Under the pieces are notes generated by a model. That model was given only the letters and a program-made list of their open reading frames with translations. It did no database searches and had not been told where the DNA came from. 64,000 bases of DNA from Pseudomonas alcaliphila JAB1 (GTDB lineage Bacteria > Pseudomonadota > Gammaproteobacteria > Pseudomonadales > Pseudomonadaceae). The translations under genes and the position numbers were made by a program. Below, piece after piece: positions 1 through 13,380 of the stretch; position 1 is the first letter of the stretch; every line of letters starts with the position of its first letter. Location of the stretch: positions 434,001 to 498,000 of the forward strand of contig NZ_CP016162.1 in assembly GCF_001941865.1 (NCBI RefSeq), written 5' to 3'.

Positions 1-1128
1 GTCGCCGTCGGGGATCTTCTGCTTGGTCATCCGCTCGATGCTCTTGAGCAGCTTCTCCTCGTCCGGCGCCACCAGCGAGATCGCCTCGCCGCTACGCCCG
101 GCGCGGCCGGTGCGGCCGATGCGGTGCACGTAATCTTCCTCGACGTTGGGCAGCTCGAAGTTGACCACGTGCGGCAGTTGGTCGATATCCAGGCCGCGGG
201 CGGCGATATCGGTGGCCACCAGGATGCGCACCTGGTTCGCCTTGAAGTCGGCCAGGGCCTTGGTGCGCGCGTTCTGGCTCTTGTTACCGTGGATCGCGAC
301 GGCCGGCAGGCCGTGCTTGTCGAGGTATTCGGCGAGGCGGTTGGCGCCGTGCTTGGTGCGGGTGAACACCAGCACCTGTTCCCAGGCGCCCTGGGTGATC
401 AGGTGGGCGAGCAGGGCACGCTTGTGGCTGGAGGCTAGGTGGAACACGCGCTGTTCGATGCGCTCGACCGTGGTGTTCGGCGGCGTGACCTCGATGCGCT
501 CGGGGTTGCGCAGCAGCTTTCCGGCCAGGTCGGTGATGTCCTTGGAGAAGGTCGCCGAGAACAGCAGGTTCTGGCGCTGCGCCGGCAGTTTGGCCAGCAC
601 CTTCTTGACGTCGTGGATGAAGCCCATGTCGAGCATGCGGTCGGCTTCATCAAGCACGAGGATTTCGACATGAGACAGGTCGATGGCCTTCTGGTTGGCC
701 AGGTCGAGCAGGCGCCCGGGGCAGGCCACCAGCACGTCGACACCCTTGGCCAGGGCCTGGACCTGCGGGTTCATGCCAACGCCGCCGAAGATGCAGGCGC
801 TGACAAATTTCAAATCGCGGGCATAGACCTTGAAGCTGTCATGCACCTGGGCGGCCAGTTCGCGGGTGGGTGTCAGCACCAGCACGCGCGGTTGTTTCGG
901 GCCGTGACGTTGTTCGCGATCCGGATGACCGCCCGGAAACAGGCGTTCGAGGATCGGCAGGGCGAAACCGCCCGTCTTACCTGTACCCGTCTGGGCCGCC
1001 ACCATGAGATCGCGACCTTGCAACACGGCGGGAATGGCCCGCTGTTGCACCGGAGTGGGCTGGGTGTAGCCGGCGGACTCGACCGCACGGACTAGAGCCT
1101 CGGAGAGACCGAGGGAGGCAAAGGACAT
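1..1128 (-). CDS. rhlE: ATP-dependent RNA helicase RhlE, 3' end cut by window edge
   Basis: DEAD-box RNA helicase; 376 codons are visible, starting at ATG 1128 and running off the left edge. Seen: Q-motif region around residues 24-32 ([10 protein letters not shown]), Walker A AQTGTGKT at 45-52, PTREL near 87, DEAD at 160-163, SAT near 193 and [11 protein letters not shown] in the second RecA domain. The short N-terminus and the motif spacing fit the RhlE group, which in the family acts in ribosome maturation and mRNA turnover. The basic C-terminal tail that would separate RhlE subtypes lies outside the window. The gene appears monocistronic, with 187 bp of noncoding DNA upstream. A second DEAD-box gene, dbpA, is at 42876-44252. 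Confidence 0.93.
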   Translation of the reverse strand, partial: MSFASLGLSEALVRAVESAGYTQPTPVQQRAIPAVLQGRDLMVAAQTGTGKTGGFALPILERLFPGGHPDREQRHGPKQPRVLVLTPTRELAAQVHDSFKVYARDLKFVSACIFGGVGMNPQVQALAKGVDVLVACPGRLLDLANQKAIDLSHVEILVLDEADRMLDMGFIHDVKKVLAKLPAQRQNLLFSATFSKDITDLAGKLLRNPERIEVTPPNTTVERIEQRVFHLASSHKRALLAHLITQGAWEQVLVFTRTKHGANRLAEYLDKHGLPAVAIHGNKSQNARTKALADFKANQVRILVATDIAARGLDIDQLPHVVNFELPNVEEDYVHRIGRTGRAGRSGEAISLVAPDEEKLLKSIERMTKQKIPDGD

Positions 1129-1315
1129 GAGCAATCCTGTACTAAGTGAGGGCGTGGCCCTGGAGGTGTAGAGCCTGGCTTGAATCACACGTGGGGGGCG
1201 TGATCCCGTCCGGTACTGCTGGCTTCTGGGAGCTAGCATCCGGGCGCAAGCCTGGCGGGAAGCCCCGAGTATAACAGAGCTGAGGCCTTGCGCAGCTACC
1301 AGCCTGTCGGTTGGT

Positions 1316-2074
1316 TCACGGCCTGAGCCGATCGGGGTTGGCGTAGCGCTGCTGCAGCTGGGCATAGGCAGGTTCGCGCTTGAAGCGGCGCAGTTCGTCA
1401 GCGAAGTCCTTGGCCAGGCTAGCCAGGGCAGGGTCGTGACGCAGCGCGAGGTATAGACGGTCATGGCCGACCGCCTTGCGGTTGTAGTCGACCTGCTGTT
1501 GCAAGCCCATCTGGGTGGTCAGATAGAGGCCGGCGCGACGGTCATTGATGACCAGATCGACGCGGTGGCGGATCAGCTTACCCAGATTGGCCTCGTGAGT
1601 CGGAGCCTCTTCGCGACTGAACAAGGGCGAATTGCGGAAGGTTTCGTCGTTGTACCAGTAGCCTGGCGAGATGCCGATCACCAGGTCGCGCAGGTCTTTC
1701 AGGCTCTCATAGGGGTAGGGGCGGTTACGTGCGTAGAACAGCACCAGTTCGACGTCACTTAGCGGCTCTTCGACGAAGAGCATGCTCGCTTCGCGCTCGG
1801 GTAGATGGAAAATATCCAGAATGCCGTCTGCATTGCCTAGTTCCAGCTCCAGCAGGCAGCGCTTCCACGGCAGGAACTGCAGGTCCAGCTTTACCCCCAG
1901 GCGCTGCAGCACCTCGCGGGTGATCTCGTAGTCGAGGCCAGCGGCCTGGCCGTCTTCCTCGTAGACGTAGGGCGCCCAGGCATCCGTGACCAGGCGCAGC
2001 GTTTCGCCGCGGGCGGCGAAGGCGCAACAGCACAGTAAAAGAGTGGCGATAATCTGGCGCTGGAATAATGGCAT
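1316..2074 (-). CDS. Orphan periplasmic solute-binding protein, SBP_bac_3 family
   Basis: 252 aa. An N-terminal signal peptide (about residues 1-23, hydrophobic [12 protein letters not shown]) is followed by a family-3 solute-binding fold (starts [17 protein letters not shown]; has the usual TD.WAPY and GLDYEI segments). These proteins bind amino acids or other small polar ligands in the periplasm. No permease or ATPase gene is adjacent, so it may serve a distant transporter or act as a sensor subunit. It lies 52 bp downstream of ppnN on the same strand. The ligand cannot be told from sequence. A second orphan of the same family is at 40714-41445. Confidence 0.8.
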   Translation of the reverse strand: MPLFQRQIIATLLLCCCAFAARGETLRLVTDAWAPYVYEEDGQAAGLDYEITREVLQRLGVKLDLQFLPWKRCLLELELGNADGILDIFHLPEREASMLFVEEPLSDVELVLFYARNRPYPYESLKDLRDLVIGISPGYWYNDETFRNSPLFSREEAPTHEANLGKLIRHRVDLVINDRRAGLYLTTQMGLQQQVDYNRKAVGHDRLYLALRHDPALASLAKDFADELRRFKREPAYAQLQQRYANPDRLRP

Positions 2075-2126
2075 AGCGCCAGATTAGCGATTTTGCGGGT
2101 GCCGTGAAAGTGCGTCTTGCGCAGCT

Positions 2127-3500
2127 TCAGTCGACTACCCGATAGCAGGGCTCATAGGCACTGCCGCCCGGCAGCTTCATGCGGTGCTGCTCGACGAAGG
2201 CCTGCAGCAGGCGATCCAGCGGGCGCATGATGGTGGTTTCACCGCGAATCTCGTAGGGGCCGTGCTCCTCGATCAGGCGGATGCCGTTCTCCTTGACGTT
2301 GCCCGCGACGATGCCGGAGAACGCACGACGCAGGTTGGCGGCCAGGTGATGCAACGGCTGCTCACGGGTGAGGTTGAGGCTGGCCATGGCTTCGTGGGTC
2401 GGCTCGAACGGGTGCTGGAAGCTTTCGTCGATCTTCAGCAGCCAGTTGAAGTGGAAGGCGTCGTTGCGCTCACGGCGGAACTGGCGCACGGCCTTGATGC
2501 CGACGGCCATCTCGCGGGCAACTTCGGCCGGGTCGTTGACGATCATGCGGTAGCGCTGCTGTGCGGCCTCCCCGAGGGTCGCTCCAATGAAGTCATGCAG
2601 CTGCTGCAGATAAGGCCCGGCGCTCTTCGGGCCGGTAAGGATGACCGGGAAGGGCAGGTCCTGGTTGTCCGGGTGGGTGAGGATACCCAGCAGGTAGAGG
2701 AACTCTTCGGCAGTGCCGGCGCCGCCGGGGAAGATGATGATGCCGTGGCCGACGCGGACGAAGGCTTCCAGGCGCTTCTCGATGTCCGGCAGGATCACCA
2801 GCTCGTTGACGATCGGATTCGGCGCTTCGGCAGCAATGATGCCGGGTTCGGTCAGGCCCAGGTAGCGGCCTTTGAGGTTGCGCTGCTTGGCGTGGCTGAT
2901 GGTGGCACCCTTCATCGGCCCCTTCATCACACCCGGGCCGCAGCCGGTGCAGATGTCCAGGCCGCGTAGACCGAGCTCGTGGCCGACCTTCTTGGTGTAC
3001 TTGTATTCCTCGGTGCTGATCGAGTGGCCGCCCCAGCACACCACCATCTTCGGCTCCACGCCGCTGCGCAGGGTCTGGGCGTTGCGCAGCAGGTGGAAGA
3101 CGTAATCGGTGATGCCTTCGGAGCTGTCCAGGTCGATGCGCTTGTTCTCCAGCTCGCTCTGCGTGTAGACGATGTCGCGCAGGGCGCTGAACAGCATCTC
3201 GCGGGTGCTGGCGATCATCTCGCCATCGACGAAGGCGTCGGCCGGCGCGTTGATCAGCTCCAGGCGGATGCCGCGATCCTGCTGGTGAATCTTCACTTCG
3301 AAGTCCGGGTAGGCCTCGAGGATGGTCTTGGCGTTGTCGCTGTGCGAGCCGGTATTGAGGATCGCCAGTGCGCACTGGCGAAACAGGCGATAAACGCTAC
3401 CGGAGCCGGTTTCGCGCAGTTGCTGAACTTCGCGCTGCGAGAGGGTTTCCAGGCTGCCCTTGGGGCTGACTGAGGCGTTGATCTTGGTGCGTTTGAGCAT
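2127..3500 (-). CDS. ppnN: Pyrimidine/purine nucleotide 5'-monophosphate nucleosidase (LOG family, YgdH)
   Basis: 457 aa, the full length expected for PpnN/YgdH. The Rossmann-like LOG core is central; the signature PGGAGTAEE is at residues 258-266 and is preceded by GCGPGVMKGPMKGA near 187. The flanking N- and C-terminal extensions are those that distinguish PpnN from short LOG proteins. In E. coli the enzyme hydrolyses nucleoside monophosphates to base plus ribose-5-phosphate and is stimulated by (p)ppGpp; that role is taken from the family. ATG 3500 is preceded by an AAGGAT ribosome-binding site. It lies 82 bp after metF on the same strand, with a hairpin between them. Confidence 0.93.
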   Translation of the reverse strand: MLKRTKINASVSPKGSLETLSQREVQQLRETGSGSVYRLFRQCALAILNTGSHSDNAKTILEAYPDFEVKIHQQDRGIRLELINAPADAFVDGEMIASTREMLFSALRDIVYTQSELENKRIDLDSSEGITDYVFHLLRNAQTLRSGVEPKMVVCWGGHSISTEEYKYTKKVGHELGLRGLDICTGCGPGVMKGPMKGATISHAKQRNLKGRYLGLTEPGIIAAEAPNPIVNELVILPDIEKRLEAFVRVGHGIIIFPGGAGTAEEFLYLLGILTHPDNQDLPFPVILTGPKSAGPYLQQLHDFIGATLGEAAQQRYRMIVNDPAEVAREMAVGIKAVRQFRRERNDAFHFNWLLKIDESFQHPFEPTHEAMASLNLTREQPLHHLAANLRRAFSGIVAGNVKENGIRLIEEHGPYEIRGETTIMRPLDRLLQAFVEQHRMKLPGGSAYEPCYRVVD

Positions 3501-3542
3501 GAGGGGCGATCCTTCGGCGGCAAGGCGGGAGGGCGAAGCGAG

Positions 3543-3567
3543 CAGGCTGCCCAGGGTGGGCAGCCTG
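3543..3567 (-). terminator. Hairpin between metF and ppnN
   Basis: Perfect 10-bp stem CAGGCTGCCC/GGGCAGCCTG with a 5-nt loop, 16 bp beyond the metF stop codon. No T-tract follows on either strand, so it may slow or stabilise transcripts rather than terminate them. Confidence 0.4.
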
Positions 3568-3582
3568 TGAGTAAGCGGCCTG

Positions 3583-4428
3583 CTAACGCGGCAGCTTGAG
3601 ATTGTTCCAGATGGCCAGGCTGGGGCCAGCCAGGTTCATGCTGTAGAAGTGCAGACCGGGCGCGCCGCCTTGCAGCAGGCGTTCGCACATCTCGGTGATG
3701 ACCTGTTCGCCGAAGGCGCGAATGCTGTCGGCGTCGTCGCCGTAGGCTTCCAGTTGCTTGCGTACCCAGCGTGGGATTTCCGCACCGCAGGCGTCGGAGA
3801 AGCGCGCCAGCTTGCTGTAGTTGGTGATCGGCATGATGCCCGGCACCACCGGAATGTCCACGCCCAGTTTCTGCACGCGCTCGACGAAGTAGAAGTAGCT
3901 GTCGGCGTTGAAGAAGTACTGGGTGATGGCGCTGTCGGCACCGGCCTTGGCCTTGCGCACGAAGTTGGCGATGTCGTCCTCGAAGTTGCGCGCCTGCGGA
4001 TGCATCTCCGGGTAGGCGGCGATTTCGATATGGAAGTGATCACCGGTTTCAGTGCGAATGAACTCGACCAGTTCATTGGCGTAGCGCAGCTCGCCGCTGG
4101 CCATGCCCATACCGGATGGCAGGTCACCACGCAGGGCAACGATGCGCTTGATGCCGGCATTCTTGTACAGGTTCAGCAGCTCGCGCAGTTCGGCCTTGCT
4201 GTCACCGACGCAGGACAGGTGCGGGGCGGTGGGCACCTTGATCTCGCCATCGAGCTGCAGCACGGTGTTGAGGGTGCGGTCGCGGGTCGAACCGCCGGCG
4301 CCGTAAGTGCAGGAGAAGAAATCGGGGTTGTAGGTCGCCAGCTGGCGCGCCACGTCCATCAGTTTTTCATGCCCGGCTTCGGTCTTGGTGGGGAAGAATT
4401 CGAAGCTGTAGCGGCGTTCTTGGCTCAT
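3583..4428 (-). CDS. metF: 5,10-methylenetetrahydrofolate reductase
   Basis: 281 aa. MetF reduces methylene-THF to methyl-THF with FAD, supplying the methyl group for methionine synthesis. The start chosen is ATG 4428 (MSQERRYSFEFFPTKTEAG), because the conserved SFEFFPTK motif begins 8 residues in; an upstream in-frame extension to 4506 is low-complexity repeat DNA. Other visible motifs are CTYGAGGSTRDRT near 50, ALRGDLP near 108 and PGIMPITNY near 200. Downstream of ahcY on the same strand with a 99-bp gap filled by a repeat; probably co-transcribed and therefore under the SAH riboswitch. Confidence 0.95.
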   Translation of the reverse strand: MSQERRYSFEFFPTKTEAGHEKLMDVARQLATYNPDFFSCTYGAGGSTRDRTLNTVLQLDGEIKVPTAPHLSCVGDSKAELRELLNLYKNAGIKRIVALRGDLPSGMGMASGELRYANELVEFIRTETGDHFHIEIAAYPEMHPQARNFEDDIANFVRKAKAGADSAITQYFFNADSYFYFVERVQKLGVDIPVVPGIMPITNYSKLARFSDACGAEIPRWVRKQLEAYGDDADSIRAFGEQVITEMCERLLQGGAPGLHFYSMNLAGPSLAIWNNLKLPR

Positions 4429-4448
4429 AGGGTTTCTAGCCTTGGAGA

Positions 4449-4525
4449 CGTAGGGTGGATGGCGTTTTTCCATCCACCTTGCGGGAAGTCGGCGGTGGAT
4501 AAGCAAGGGGCTTACCCACCCTACG
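4449..4525. repeat. GTAGGGTGGAT-type inverted repeat between ahcY and metF
   Basis: Begins CGTAGGGTGGAT and ends ACCCACCCTACG, with internal ATCCACC/GGTGGAT segments. The same terminal motif recurs at 18726-18815, 50472-50494, 59243-59367 and, as a GTAGGGCGGG variant, at 61805-61857. A REP-like, potentially hairpin-forming intergenic element; here it starts 3 bp after the ahcY stop codon. Confidence 0.7.
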
Positions 4526-4527
4526 CA

Positions 4528-6171
<1,644 letters not shown>

Positions 6172-6205
6172 TCATGGGCGCCCAATCTGGCACGGAGGAC
6201 ACTGC

Positions 6206-6595
6206 ATGAATTTCCATACTCGCAAGTGGATCAAGCCCGAGGATCTCAACCCCAACGGCACTCTGTTCGGCGGCAGCCTGCTGAAATGGATCGATGAAGA
6301 AGCAGCGATCTACGCCATCGTCCAGCTCGACAATCAGCGCGTGGTGACCAAATTCATTTCCGAGATCAACTTCGTCAGTTCGGCGCGTCAGAGCGACATC
6401 ATCGAGCTGGGCATCACTGCTACCGAGTTTGGCCGCACCTCCATCACCCTGCGCTGCGAAGTGCGCAACAAGGTGACCCGCAAGAGCATCCTGACCATCG
6501 ACAAGCTGGTGTTCGTCAATCTGGGCGAGGACGGTCAGCCGCAGCCGCATGGCAAGTGCGCGATCACCTACGCCAGAGATCGCTTCACGGACTGA
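6206..6595 (+). CDS. Acyl-CoA thioesterase, hotdog fold (YciA-like)
   Basis: 129 aa. A single hotdog domain (NPNGTLFGGSLLKWIDEEA near residues 13-31, with Asp/Glu near the catalytic position) of the YciA/BACH acyl-CoA hydrolase type. ATG 6206 is preceded by GGAGG at 6195. An alternative start at 6077 would add a segment unlike the family and overlapping the divergent ahcY promoter. Divergent from ahcY, monocistronic. Substrate chain length is not predictable. Confidence 0.85.
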   Translation: MNFHTRKWIKPEDLNPNGTLFGGSLLKWIDEEAAIYAIVQLDNQRVVTKFISEINFVSSARQSDIIELGITATEFGRTSITLRCEVRNKVTRKSILTIDKLVFVNLGEDGQPQPHGKCAITYARDRFTD

Positions 6596-6720
6596 GCGCC
6601 ACTGGCGCGGATGGCTGCCGGCTTGGCCGAAGCGCCGGCATCATTGGCGGGTGCGGCCATGGACGGTAAAGGGGTGCTCGCTCAGGCTTGGCTTCCCGAC
6701 CTTTCGAGTGAAGCCACACC

Positions 6721-7107
6721 ATGACCCTCGCCTACTGGTGCGTGCTGATCGCCATCTTTCTGCCCTACCTGGGCACCGCCACAGCCAAGTTCCTTGGCCC
6801 CGGCTACGGACCGCGCGCCAATCAGGATCCGCGCGCGTTCCTGAGTACCCTGGAGGGCTGGCGCAAGCGCGCCAACAACGCCCAGCTCAATGGCTTCGAG
6901 GTGACTCCGGCGTTCGCCGCCGCAGTGATCATCGCGCACCAGGCCGGCGGTGCCGAGCAGGGGCTGCTCGACCAACTGGCCGTGGCATTCATCGTCAGCC
7001 GTGTGCTGTATTTCATCTGCTATCTGGCTGGCTGGGGGCCTGTGCGCTCGCTGGTGTGGTTCGCCGGGATGGGGCTGATCGCGGCGCTGTTCGTGGTGTC
7101 CGCCTAG
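6721..7107 (+). CDS. MAPEG family membrane protein
   Basis: 128 aa with about four hydrophobic segments (residues 3-20, 55-75, 80-100, 105-126) and the MAPEG-like patterns RANNAQLNGFE near 50 and ARVLYF-like SRVLYFICYLAGW near 93. MAPEG proteins include membrane glutathione transferases and eicosanoid enzymes; the bacterial short forms are mostly uncharacterised. It stands alone, with 125 bp upstream and 179 bp downstream noncoding. The role is not assignable beyond the family. Confidence 0.8.
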   Translation: MTLAYWCVLIAIFLPYLGTATAKFLGPGYGPRANQDPRAFLSTLEGWRKRANNAQLNGFEVTPAFAAAVIIAHQAGGAEQGLLDQLAVAFIVSRVLYFICYLAGWGPVRSLVWFAGMGLIAALFVVSA

Positions 7108-7286
7108 CCGATATCTGCAGCTGGCTGTGACGATGAGCTAGAAAGGCGCGTGGCTGATCAGTCATTGCGCCGTTCTGGTGCGTTTTACAAGGTCAATCAG
7201 CCTATAGGGCGGCTGGCCGCTGGCCGCGTTCTTGCTTGCTCCCGATTATTTGGCGGGGTTTCCCGCCGTCTGCCAGGGAGCCTCTC

Positions 7287-8876
7287 ATGTCCGCCACTGC
7301 CTTTTTCGACCGCTTGCTCTGTGCCATCGGCCTGCGCACGCTGAATCAGCAATTTCTGTTTTCCTATGCGCTGATGTTTCTGCTCGCGGTGGTCGCCTCG
7401 CTGGCACTGTACCTGAGCATGTCGGTATCGCCGGAGACCATCAATGTTGCTGGCGCGCAGCGCATGCTCAGCCAGAAGATGACCAAGGAGGCGTTGTTGC
7501 AGCGTGAAGGCGTCCTGCCTGCAGCGACGCTGGAAGCCACCATGGCGCAGTTCGACGCCGCCCATCGCGACCTGCTGAGTGGCAACGCGGCGCGCAATAT
7601 CAGTGCCATCGCCGAGCCCAGCGTCCAGGCGCAGATGAACAAGGTCGGTGGTCTCTGGCAGGGCTTTCGTACGCAGCTGCAGCGTGTGGTTGCGGGCGAT
7701 GCGGCAGTCGACCTCAAGGCCCTGGAGCAGCAGTCGGTCGAGCTGCTGCGCGAGATGAACCAGGCCGTCGGCTTGATGGCCGCGCACGCTGAAGGCAGCC
7801 AGCGCCGCCAGATGTGGCTGGCGTTCGGTTGCGTGTTGGGCATTCTGGCGCTGGTGGTGCTGGGCCGCCAGTTCGGCCTGCGCCCGCTGATGCACAACCT
7901 CAATGCGGTGGAGGGGGCGCTGACCCGGGTCGGCTCCGGCGACTTCACGCGTAGCCTGGACGGTCGTCAGGGTGACAACGAGATCGGCCGCATCTTCGCC
8001 GGCTACAACCGCATGCAGGAGCAGGTGCGTGGCTTGCTGGCGGAGGTCAAGCGCAGCGGCGAGCATACCGGCGAGCATGTCGGCAATGTGGTCGGCGCCG
8101 CCCAGTCGGCGGGCGATGGTGTGCGGCGCCAGTACGAGGATCTCGATCAGGTCGCCACCGCGATGAACGAGATGAGCGCCACCGTGGCGGAGGTGGCGCG
8201 TCACGCTGCCCATGCAGCCGAGTCGGCACGCAGTGCCGATGATTGTGCGCAGAGCGGCCAGCAGGTGGTGCAGCGTAGTGCGGCGCAGATCGCCGAACTG
8301 GTGGAACAGCTGCAGCGCAGTGGCGAGCAGATACAGCGCCTGGAGGTCGAAACCGGTGGTGTCGGCAAGGTGCTCGAAGTGATCACCGGCATCGCCGAGC
8401 AGACCAATCTGCTGGCGCTCAACGCGGCCATCGAGGCCGCACGCGCCGGTGAGGCAGGGCGTGGCTTCGCCGTGGTCGCCGACGAGGTGCGCACCCTGGC
8501 CAGTCGCACCCAGCAATCGACTGGTGAAATCCAGGCGATCATCCAGCGTTTACAGGGCGGTGCGCGTGATGCGGTTCTGGCGATGCAGCGCAGCGCGGCC
8601 CTGGCCGACGGCAACCTTCAGCACATTCGTCAGGCCAGTGAGGCCCTGGAGACCATCGTCGGGGCGGTGGATGGCATCAATGCCCTGAACGCGCAGATCG
8701 CCACGGCCGCAGAACAGCAGAGCCAGGTGGCGCAGGAGATCGACCAGCGGGTAACGCACATCTCCAGCCTGGCCGAGCGCAGCCAGGGCGAGACCGAGAG
8801 CGTGGTGCAGGTCAGTGCGCAGATTCAGGGCGAGGTGCAGCAGCTCAACAGCCAACTGGGGCGCTTCCGTACCTGA
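7287..8876 (+). CDS. Methyl-accepting chemotaxis protein with PilJ-type sensor domain (McpN-like)
   Basis: 529 aa. TM1 is near residues 22-45, a periplasmic PilJ-type domain ([20 protein letters not shown] near 52-71) covers about 46-175, TM2 is near 178-198, a HAMP follows, and the C-terminus is a signalling domain with the hairpin tip [19 protein letters not shown]. PilJ domains of this size bind nitrate in P. aeruginosa McpN, so nitrate is a reasonable but unproved ligand. ATG 7287 has AGGGAG 6 nt upstream; a start at 7236 would add 17 residues before the first helix. No che genes are nearby. Confidence 0.9.
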   Translation: MSATAFFDRLLCAIGLRTLNQQFLFSYALMFLLAVVASLALYLSMSVSPETINVAGAQRMLSQKMTKEALLQREGVLPAATLEATMAQFDAAHRDLLSGNAARNISAIAEPSVQAQMNKVGGLWQGFRTQLQRVVAGDAAVDLKALEQQSVELLREMNQAVGLMAAHAEGSQRRQMWLAFGCVLGILALVVLGRQFGLRPLMHNLNAVEGALTRVGSGDFTRSLDGRQGDNEIGRIFAGYNRMQEQVRGLLAEVKRSGEHTGEHVGNVVGAAQSAGDGVRRQYEDLDQVATAMNEMSATVAEVARHAAHAAESARSADDCAQSGQQVVQRSAAQIAELVEQLQRSGEQIQRLEVETGGVGKVLEVITGIAEQTNLLALNAAIEAARAGEAGRGFAVVADEVRTLASRTQQSTGEIQAIIQRLQGGARDAVLAMQRSAALADGNLQHIRQASEALETIVGAVDGINALNAQIATAAEQQSQVAQEIDQRVTHISSLAERSQGETESVVQVSAQIQGEVQQLNSQLGRFRT

Positions 8877-8987
8877 ACCCTGGCTGACCAACGCGTACAA
8901 ACGACAGCTGTTGTGACAAGAGGTCGCTTGGCCCGACCGGGGTGAGCCGCGATACTAGCGGCCCCTTGTCGCCCGGAAGTCGTGTCG

Positions 8988-9437
8988 ATGACCCTGAAGA
9001 AACTCCTGCTGCTCACCTGCGTCTGCCTGACCCTGGCCGCCTGTGGTGGGGTCGACCCCAACTCGCCGTTGGGCATGCGTCAGGCAGCGTTCAAGGAGAT
9101 GCTCAAGGTCAGCGAAGACCTCGGTGGGATGCTGCGCGGCCGCATTCCCTACGATGAATCGGCTTTCATCAGCGGTGCTGGCGAGCTGGAGCGCCTGTCG
9201 CACGAGCCCTGGCAGCATTTCCCCGAGGTGGCGGACGACGAGCGCAGCAAGGCCAGTGCCGAGGTCTGGCAGCGCCAGGAGCAGTTCCAGAAGATGGCGC
9301 GTGATCTGGAGCAGGCCACTGCCGCACTGGTACAGGCCACGACCGCACCGCCGCTACGTCGCTCCGAGCTGGAGCCGGCTGTGCAGGCCGTCGAGGACAG
9401 TTGCGAGGCGTGCCACAAGGCGTTTCGCGCTTACTGA
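8988..9437 (+). CDS. Cytochrome c'-like lipoprotein
   Basis: 149 aa. A lipoprotein signal (LTLAAC lipobox near residue 20) is followed by a helical domain of the cytochrome c'/c-556 type with a single haem motif CEACH close to the C-terminus. In this family His of CxxCH is the axial ligand, and proteins bind NO or CO or transfer electrons. ATG 8988 was preferred over GTG 8982 because GGAAG (8975-8979) is correctly spaced only for the ATG. Its 3' end overlaps the convergent DUF1090 gene by 7 bp. Confidence 0.8.
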   Translation: MTLKKLLLLTCVCLTLAACGGVDPNSPLGMRQAAFKEMLKVSEDLGGMLRGRIPYDESAFISGAGELERLSHEPWQHFPEVADDERSKASAEVWQRQEQFQKMARDLEQATAALVQATTAPPLRRSELEPAVQAVEDSCEACHKAFRAY

Positions 9438-9826
9438 TCGGCGCGTGCTTCGGCCTCGGCCTGCTGCAGTTCGGCGCGTGCCTCGGCCAGTTTGGCCTGA
9501 CGCTTGGCGATCTTCTCCTGATCGCCCTTGGCCATGGCTTCACGCAGATCCATCTCGCGCTCCTGCACTTCCTCCCGGGCTTCCTTGACGCTGGCCAGGC
9601 GCTCCTTGTGCAGCGAAGCGTCATCACAATGGGCATCGACATTGCCCAGTGCTCGTTGCAGTCCATCCAGCTCTCGCGAGTTGCCGCTCTTGTGCGCTGC
9701 GTCGATCTTCTCCTGGAGCACCTGGCGTTTGACGGCGCAGCCGCTATCGCCCTCGGCGGCCAGAAGCGGTGTGGCGTTCAGGTTGGCGGCCAGCAGCAGG
9801 CCGAGCAAAGCGGTTTGACGGATCAT
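9431..9826 (-). CDS. DUF1090 family exported protein
   Basis: 131 aa. Signal peptide about 1-24 (cut after LLAA), then a charged helical protein with two cysteines at residues 30 and 67, and a Glu/Lys/Arg-rich, probably coiled-coil C-terminal half (residues 75-128). It matches the DUF1090 pattern of small periplasmic proteins; no function is established. Lies 84 bp downstream of ligB on the same strand. The spacing of its two cysteines is identical to that of the exported protein on the other side of ligB (11819-12130). Confidence 0.75.
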   Translation of the reverse strand: MIRQTALLGLLLAANLNATPLLAAEGDSGCAVKRQVLQEKIDAAHKSGNSRELDGLQRALGNVDAHCDDASLHKERLASVKEAREEVQEREMDLREAMAKGDQEKIAKRQAKLAEARAELQQAEAEARADQ

Positions 9827-9910
9827 GGTCTGTCCTCGTGAAGGTCTACTTCGAAGTGACCCTGGTTGTTGCGCGAGGTTCGACCGGATTGAGCCATCTG
9901 CTGACCTGGG

Positions 9911-11730
<1,820 letters not shown>

Positions 11731-11818
11731 TCGCGCGCCTTTTCAACCCCCAAACAAATGGATTTGCCCGGCGGGGGCGCATGGACAGCCGGGCCTCAAC
11801 CCTTAGAGGTCTTCACTG

Positions 11819-12130
11819 ATGCGTATTGTTTCCGTTGCCTGTTTCGCCGCTCTGGCTTTCGCCGCTCTGCCTGCTCACGCTGCCGAGGTCGCCTCGATCC
11901 AGGCCAAATGTCAGGAGCAGATGGCTGCCAATCAGGACGGTCTGGCTCAGCTCAAGCAGTTGGCAGCACTGGCTGGCAACGACAAGGCCAATGAAAACCT
12001 GGCTGCGCTCGATGGTGGCTGTGAGCGTCTGAGCGCCGAGGCCGATGCTTCCACTCAGGCTGCCGCACCTGACCAGCTGAATGCCACCAAGGATGCGCTC
12101 AAGGGCCTGAGTTCGATGTTCGGCAAATAA
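11819..12130 (+). CDS. Small exported protein of unknown function
   Basis: 103 aa. Signal peptide about 1-22 (AALPAHA cut), then an Ala/Gln-rich helical protein with cysteines at residues 31 and 68, likely disulfide-bonded. Not recognised as a named family. The 37-residue cysteine spacing is exactly that of the DUF1090 protein at 9431-9826, so it may be a diverged relative. Divergent from ligB across a 216-bp gap, followed by a strong terminator shared with metK. Function cannot be assigned. Confidence 0.75.
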   Translation: MRIVSVACFAALAFAALPAHAAEVASIQAKCQEQMAANQDGLAQLKQLAALAGNDKANENLAALDGGCERLSAEADASTQAAAPDQLNATKDALKGLSSMFGK

Positions 12131-12142
12131 GCCTCAGGCACG

Positions 12143-12178
12143 AAAAAGCCCCGCCAGAGCGATCTGGCGGGGCTTTTT
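12143..12178. terminator. Bidirectional rho-independent terminator (11819 gene / metK)
   Basis: Perfect 16-bp inverted repeat AAAAAGCCCCGCCAGA (12143-12158), GCGA loop, and its complement to 12178, giving T-tracts on both strands. It lies between convergent genes. Confidence 0.92.
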
Positions 12179-12189
12179 CAGGGGCTTTC

Positions 12190-13380
12190 TTACAGGCCAG
12201 CGGCGGCGCGCAGATCGGCGGCCTTGTCGGTGCGCTCCCAGGTGAAGGTGGTGAAGCTGTCTTCGCCGACGGTCTTGGATTGCGGCGTGCGGCCGAAGTG
12301 GCCGTAGGCAGCGGTGTCCTGATACATCGGATGCAGCAGGTCGAGCATCTTGGTGATGGCGTACGGACGCAGGTCGAACACGTCACGCACCAGTTTGATG
12401 ATCTTGTCTTCGGCGATCTTGTGGGTGCCGAAGGTGTTGATCGAAATCGAGGTCGGCTGGGCCACGCCGATGGCGTAGGACACCTGGATCTCGCAGCGCT
12501 CGGCCAGGCCGGCGGCGACGATGTTCTTGGCCACGTAGCGGCCAGCGTAGGCAGCGCTGCGGTCGACCTTGGACGGGTCCTTGCCGGAGAACGCACCGCC
12601 ACCGTGGCGGGCCATGCCGCCGTAGGAGTCGACGATGATCTTGCGCCCGGTCAGGCCGCAGTCGCCCACCGGGCCGCCGATTACGAAGTTGCCGGTCGGG
12701 TTGATGTGGAACTGGGTGTCCTTGTGCAGGAGTTCGGCCGGCAGGGTGTGCTTGATGATCAGCTCCATCACCGCTTCACGCAGGTCGGGCAGCGAGACGT
12801 CCGGGCTGTGCTGGGTGGACAGCACCACGGCGTCGATGCCGACCACTTTGCCGTTCTCGTACTGGCAGGTGACCTGGGACTTGGCGTCCGGGCGCAGCCA
12901 GGTCAGCAGACCGGACTTGCGGGCTTCGGCCTGGCGCTCGACCAGGGCGTGGGAGAAGCGGATCGGTGCCGGCATCAGCACGTCGGTTTCGTTGCTGGCG
13001 TAGCCGAACATCAGGCCCTGGTCGCCGGCACCCTGATCTTCCGGCTTGGCACGGTCGACGCCCTGGTTGATGTCCGGGGACTGCTTGCCGATGATGTTGA
13101 GCACGCCGCAGGTGGCGCCGTCGAAGCCGACGTCACTGCTGGTGTAGCCGATATCGCAGATGACGTCGCGGACGATCTGCTCCAGATCGACCCAGGCGCT
13201 GGTGGTGACTTCACCGGCGACGATGGCCACACCGGTCTTGACCAGGGTTTCCACGGCCACGCGGGCGTGCTTGTCTTGGGCGATGATGGCGTCGAGCACC
13301 GCATCGGAGATCTGGTCGGCGATCTTGTCCGGATGCCCTTCGGACACGGACTCGGAGGTAAACAGGGAATATTCGCTCAT
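12190..13380 (-). CDS. metK: S-adenosylmethionine synthetase
   Basis: 396 aa, full length. MetK makes SAM from methionine and ATP. Visible motifs: [20 protein letters not shown] near residues 7-26, [12 protein letters not shown] near 117-128, the P-loop-like [19 protein letters not shown] near 260-278. The start ATG 13380 directly abuts the stop codon (TAG 13383-13381) of the upstream regulator gene, with no gap, so the two are almost certainly co-transcribed and translationally coupled. Confidence 0.98.
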   Translation of the reverse strand: MSEYSLFTSESVSEGHPDKIADQISDAVLDAIIAQDKHARVAVETLVKTGVAIVAGEVTTSAWVDLEQIVRDVICDIGYTSSDVGFDGATCGVLNIIGKQSPDINQGVDRAKPEDQGAGDQGLMFGYASNETDVLMPAPIRFSHALVERQAEARKSGLLTWLRPDAKSQVTCQYENGKVVGIDAVVLSTQHSPDVSLPDLREAVMELIIKHTLPAELLHKDTQFHINPTGNFVIGGPVGDCGLTGRKIIVDSYGGMARHGGGAFSGKDPSKVDRSAAYAGRYVAKNIVAAGLAERCEIQVSYAIGVAQPTSISINTFGTHKIAEDKIIKLVRDVFDLRPYAITKMLDLLHPMYQDTAAYGHFGRTPQSKTVGEDSFTTFTWERTDKAADLRAAAGL